Part shown: positions 6,097-8,919 of the stretch, piece after piece
How positions within the stretch are numbered: the first letter of the stretch is position 1
Layout: the number at the start of each line of letters is the position of its first letter
NCBI GenBank assembly: GCA_044233745.1
Contig: JBIIJN010000094.1
Span: 1 to 8,919 of the forward strand
DNA from: UBA6165 sp044233745
GTDB lineage: Bacteria > Bacteroidota > Bacteroidia > Flavobacteriales_D > Crocinitomicaceae
Reading direction: 5' to 3'
Length of the DNA: 8,919 nucleotides
Position numbers and translations under genes: made by a program
Notes under the pieces: model-generated
What the model was told of the DNA's origin: nothing
Database searches by the model: none
The model's input: the letters and a program-made list of their open reading frames with translations, nothing else

Positions 6097-7180
6097 AAAA
6101 TACAGTCACTTCGGCTATTTTTTTATCATAGCCTTTTTGTTTGTCTTGTCTTGCAGAAAAGATCAGACCTCCGATATGGAACCTACCCCATACAATTTGG
6201 AGATTCCAGCACATTTCCCTCAAATGCCTATACCCGCTGACAATCCCTTGACAGTAGAAGGGGTCGAATTGGGACGACATTTGTTTTACGACAAACTATT
6301 GAGTCGAGATAACAGCGTTTCTTGCGCCAGTTGTCACCACCAGATTAACGCATTTTCAGACCCAAATACAGTGAGCGTTGGGGTTGATGGGTTAACCGGA
6401 ACGCGTCAAAGTATGGCTTTAGTGAATATGGGTTGGCAACAGTTTTTTTTCTGGGATGGACGCGTTTCAACTTTGGAGGAACAAATTTTTCATCCTATAC
6501 GAGACCCTGTTGAAATGGACAACACATGGGCAGCGGTGGAAAATCGTTTGAGAAATCACGACAAGTATCCGCAAATGTTTTACAAAGCATTTGGCGAGCC
6601 TGGTGTTGATTCGGTAAAAGCATCGAAGGCCATTGCGCAATTTATCAGAACCATGGTTTCAGCAGAATCGAAATTTGATTTAATCTACAAATATGCCAAT
6701 GGCATCCCGCTCACTTCAAACGAAGCCATTCTATTTCAAGACGTTACACCTGAAGAACTGGCTGGATATGATTTATTCATGAGTTTAAATGGCGCTGATT
6801 GTATGCACTGCCACAATGGACCCTTGATGCAAGTGCAAATCTATTCCAACAATGGTATGGACGCAACGTTCACCGACCCTGGGCGTATGGGTGTTACCGG
6901 AAATCCGAATGACAATGGACGTTTTAAAGTACCGACGTTAAGAAATATTGGCTACTCCGCTCCATACATGCACGATGGAAGATTTGCAACTTTGGATGAG
7001 GTTATTAATCACTACAGTGAAGGTTTGGTTTATAGTCCAACCATTGATACCAATATGGAGTTTTTGGTGCATGGCGGTGTTCAACTTTCCGACGAAGAAA
7101 AAATTTATTTGAAGGCGTTTTTGTTGACTATGAATGATCCCAAATTCATCAGCAATCCCAAATTTTCGAATCCGCATTAA
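6053..7180 (+). CDS. Diheme cytochrome c peroxidase / MauG-superfamily lipoprotein, probable MbnH-like partner
   Basis: The 375-residue protein has two c-type heme sites: CASCH (residues 91-95) and CMHCH (250-254). Around them are the superfamily's ELGRHLFYD (72-80), SVSCASCH, FFWDGR (132-136, with the inter-heme Trp W134), FKVPTLRNIGYSAPYMHDGR (291-310) and TLDEVINHYSEG (313-324). Y321 lies roughly where MauG-type enzymes have a Tyr heme ligand and bacterial peroxidases a Met; that alignment is from memory. A lipobox (VLSC, C34) anchors it at the periplasmic face. The start is uncertain: ATG 6053 overlaps the previous gene by 44 bases and gives a long n-region, while ATG 6080 (M10) overlaps by 17 and gives a 24-residue signal. 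The overlap implies translational coupling with the MbnP-like gene, so this enzyme is probably the one that oxidises its Trp. A general H2O2-scavenging peroxidase is the alternative. Confidence 0.93.
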   Translation: MKKSPQTLPMRCVIKKYSHFGYFFIIAFLFVLSCRKDQTSDMEPTPYNLEIPAHFPQMPIPADNPLTVEGVELGRHLFYDKLLSRDNSVSCASCHHQINAFSDPNTVSVGVDGLTGTRQSMALVNMGWQQFFFWDGRVSTLEEQIFHPIRDPVEMDNTWAAVENRLRNHDKYPQMFYKAFGEPGVDSVKASKAIAQFIRTMVSAESKFDLIYKYANGIPLTSNEAILFQDVTPEELAGYDLFMSLNGADCMHCHNGPLMQVQIYSNNGMDATFTDPGRMGVTGNPNDNGRFKVPTLRNIGYSAPYMHDGRFATLDEVINHYSEGLVYSPTIDTNMEFLVHGGVQLSDEEKIYLKAFLLTMNDPKFISNPKFSNPH

Positions 7181-7200
7181 CACTTCTTTTATTTTAAGTC

Positions 7201-7232
7201 TTTGGAAAGAGACTACAATAGTTCTAAATTTG
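7201..7232 (+). promoter_or_regulatory. Bacteroidota-type promoter for the YceI-type gene and deoC
   Basis: TTTG at 7201-7204 and TAAATTTG at 7225-7232 match both consensus elements exactly, with 20 bases between them. Transcription would start about 18-20 bases before the ATG at 7255. This is the best promoter match in the window and separates the YceI-type gene from the heme-enzyme gene upstream. Confidence 0.75.
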
Positions 7233-7254
7233 TCAAAATCAAAATACGATAATT

Positions 7255-7866
7255 ATGAAAAAAATGTTTTATATGATGTTAAGCTTGAGCATCTTAGGTT
7301 TAAACAGCTGTAATAATGCCGTTGAAAAGGAAGATGATGCGCCAGTTGAAAAAGCAGGAGAAGAGTATAAATTGGACGCAGAAAAGTCACAAATCCGATG
7401 GTTTGGAGAAAAAATCAAGAATGGCAAAGTGGATGGAAGTCACAATGGTACGTTGCAGTTGAAAAGTGGTTCAATAAACATGGATAACAGCATAATTACT
7501 GGCGGTGAATTTGTTATAGACATGCAAACGATTAAAGAAGATGGAAAAGATTTGGACCGTGATATGACAGCCAAGTTAGTGGGTCACTTGAAAAGCGAAG
7601 ATTTTTTTGAAACTGACAAGTACCCAACTGCTTCATTGAAAATAAATTCTGGAACAAAAGAGAGTATCCAAGGTACTTTAACTGTGAAAGGAGTAGAACT
7701 TGAAGTGGATATTCCTGTAACTATGACATTTGGCGACAAGAATATTATTGTTGGTGCTGTATTCGATTTGGATTTCACGCCATTTAAAATTCCTGCTTTA
7801 GGAGGTGATGGCGAATACATTTCCAATAAAATTGGATTTAGAGTTTACCTAGATTTCATCAAGTAA
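7255..7866 (+). CDS. YceI-family lipoprotein
   Basis: The 203-residue product carries a lipoprotein signal peptide (LNSC, lipidated Cys 19), an acidic linker (20-37) and then a full YceI domain (about 38-203). The hallmark is GHLKSEDFFETDKYPTA (110-126). The strands EYKLDAEKSQIRWFGEK near the start and GEYISNKIGFRVYLDF at the end complete the lipocalin-like barrel. YceI proteins are known to bind polyisoprenoid lipids in a long cavity, and their precise roles vary. As a lipoprotein it should be attached to a membrane in the envelope; most family members are soluble periplasmic proteins. It has its own strong promoter and deoC follows after 12 bases, so the two are probably one operon. The ATG at 7255 is supported by the signal peptide. 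Confidence 0.93.
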   Translation: MKKMFYMMLSLSILGLNSCNNAVEKEDDAPVEKAGEEYKLDAEKSQIRWFGEKIKNGKVDGSHNGTLQLKSGSINMDNSIITGGEFVIDMQTIKEDGKDLDRDMTAKLVGHLKSEDFFETDKYPTASLKINSGTKESIQGTLTVKGVELEVDIPVTMTFGDKNIIVGAVFDLDFTPFKIPALGGDGEYISNKIGFRVYLDFIK

Positions 7867-7878
7867 TACGATGTATTG

Positions 7879-8616
7879 ATGCAAATTAAGAAGACTGTTT
7901 TCTCTTTTCTTGACTTAACATCCCTAGAATCAACTGATAATTTTAAGACTATTTCAACCCTCGTTAATTTTGCAATAGAACAAAATCAACGGGGGTTTTC
8001 TGTTGCCGCTGTATGTGTTTATTCTGCTTTTGGAGTACATGTTCAGCAAAAACTAGCATCGACAGGCATAAAAACAGCAGTTGTGGCAGGAGGTTTTCCA
8101 CATGGATTGACGAGCATTGAAACCAAAATTTTTGAAGTAAAACAAATGGCAGACCTAGGTATCGATGAAATTGATATCGTTGTGAATCGTGGATTGATTC
8201 TATCTGGTGAATTCGAAAAGGCAGAACAAGAACTCCATGCAATGCGCCAAGTTTGTCCGAAAGCGGGATTAAAAGTGATATTGGAAACTGGTGAATTAAT
8301 CGAAGAAGGACTCATCAAAAAGGCCACACAAATAGCAATCAATGCAAAAGCAGATTTCATAAAAACCTCTACTGGGAAAAGCAAAATTGGTGCTACTCCT
8401 GAAGCGGTGCAATGGATGTGTGAACAAATAAAGGAGCATTATGAGCAAACTGGCCGTAAAGTTGGTCTTAAAATAAGCGGCGGTGTTCGCACGGAAAACG
8501 ATGCCATAGCATACATCAAAATTGTTCAAGAAATCCTTGGAGCTACCTGGTTAACACCCGACTTATTTAGAATTGGAGCAAGCAGTTTGGCCAGCGATTT
8601 GATTAAAAAATCTTAA
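7879..8616 (+). CDS. deoC: Deoxyribose-phosphate aldolase
   Basis: DeoC splits 2-deoxy-D-ribose 5-phosphate into acetaldehyde and glyceraldehyde 3-phosphate in the cytoplasm, the last step of deoxynucleoside catabolism. The 245-residue protein resembles the long E. coli-type enzyme (about 259 residues). The Schiff-base lysine is K162 in FIKTSTG (160-166). The helper lysine is K198 in VGLKISGGVRT (195-205), and the catalytic Asp is D99 in DEIDIVVN (96-103). GGFPHG (71-76) and the C-terminal phosphate-site segment FRIGASSL (230-237) are also intact, so it should be active. ATG 7879 is chosen; a TTG one codon earlier is possible, and an ATG at 7871 is out of frame and quickly stopped. No other nucleoside-catabolism gene lies in the window; its close neighbour is the YceI-type lipoprotein 12 bases upstream. 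Confidence 0.96.
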   Translation: MQIKKTVFSFLDLTSLESTDNFKTISTLVNFAIEQNQRGFSVAAVCVYSAFGVHVQQKLASTGIKTAVVAGGFPHGLTSIETKIFEVKQMADLGIDEIDIVVNRGLILSGEFEKAEQELHAMRQVCPKAGLKVILETGELIEEGLIKKATQIAINAKADFIKTSTGKSKIGATPEAVQWMCEQIKEHYEQTGRKVGLKISGGVRTENDAIAYIKIVQEILGATWLTPDLFRIGASSLASDLIKKS

Positions 8617-8654
8617 TTCTTGCCTTTAAAGCCTATCCACAAGTTCATTTTAAT

Positions 8655-8662
8655 TATTTTCG
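8655..8662 (+). promoter_or_regulatory. Possible -7 element for the gene at the right end
   Basis: TATTTTCG matches TAnnTTTG with one mismatch, the same variant ending (TTCG) as the promoter of the first gene. It lies 18 bases before the ATG at 8681. No convincing -33 TTTG is seen, so this is weak. Confidence 0.3.
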
Positions 8663-8680
8663 TGAACCAAATATAAAATT

Positions 8681-8919
8681 ATGAAATGTATCGCTACTCA
8701 ACTTCTGCTAGTCCTATTCTTAGCAATAAACTTGAACTCAATCGCCCAAGATGGCGGGTGGCGCGACAAATTAGGTGTGGGCGGAGAATCAGGTTTTGAC
8801 GATGAACTATCATCATCTAGTGACCTATTTTCAGTTGACATAACACACAATCGTTTTTTAGGGGATTTGAACGGCACTCAAGCCAAGTGGAATTCGATTG
8901 GTGTAAACATCAATTTAAT
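8681..8919 (+). CDS. Secreted protein of unknown function (partial, runs off the window)
   Basis: An open frame begins with ATG 8681 and continues for 79 codons to the window edge without a stop. The N-terminus is a clear signal peptide: MKCIATQ, the hydrophobic run LLLVLFLAI, and likely cleavage after SIAQ near residue 23. The visible mature part starts DGGWRDKLGVGGESGFDDE and is too short to assign a family. The Cys at residue 3 precedes the hydrophobic core and is not a lipobox. It lies 64 bases after deoC, with only a weak promoter match between, so read-through from deoC is possible. Confidence 0.75.
   Translation, partial: MKCIATQLLLVLFLAINLNSIAQDGGWRDKLGVGGESGFDDELSSSSDLFSVDITHNRFLGDLNGTQAKWNSIGVNINL

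Overview
The window looks like a chromosomal segment from a member of the phylum Bacteroidota. It is AT-rich, with genes for secreted proteins and lipoproteins. It has several good matches to the Bacteroidota-specific promoter (TTTG, about 19-20 bases, TAnnTTTG) and almost no Shine-Dalgarno sites. No rRNA, tRNA, insertion sequence, phage gene or CRISPR array is visible. A finer taxonomic placement is not supported from this sequence alone.

Layout. Bases 1-143 hold a strong terminator for an upstream + strand gene outside the window, then a promoter that abuts the next start codon. Bases 144-2612 (+) encode a large secreted protein with Asp-box (BNR) repeats, probably a beta-propeller. It converges on a minus-strand pair. 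That pair is a LysE/RhtB-type exporter (5168 to 4533, TTG start), followed 21 bases later by a secreted protein of about 20 MORN-like repeats (4511 to 2808). The 195-base convergent gap (2613-2807) is a mosaic of short repeats: a tandem heptamer that starts in the stop codon of the first gene, two diverged copies of a small hairpin element, and an inverted repeat.

From about 5220 onward everything reads on the + strand. A probable MbnP-family lipoprotein (5347-6096) overlaps a diheme cytochrome c peroxidase/MauG-superfamily lipoprotein (6053-7180). This matches the known MbnP-MbnH pairing, in which the diheme enzyme oxidises the first Trp of a WxW motif in MbnP to kynurenine and so creates a copper(I) site. 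The WxW motif is present here, so this pair is the most interesting part of the window. A strong promoter then precedes a YceI-family lipoprotein (7255-7866) and, 12 bases on, deoC (deoxyribose-phosphate aldolase, 7879-8616). The window ends inside a gene for a protein with a signal peptide (8681 onward).

Functionally this is mostly cell-envelope and periplasmic biology: a probable copper-handling redox pair, a lipid-binding lipoprotein, an exporter and two repeat-rich secreted proteins, plus one cytoplasmic nucleoside-catabolism enzyme. I see no clearly new multi-gene system. The MbnP/MbnH-like pair in a Bacteroidota setting, without visible methanobactin genes nearby, is the best lead.
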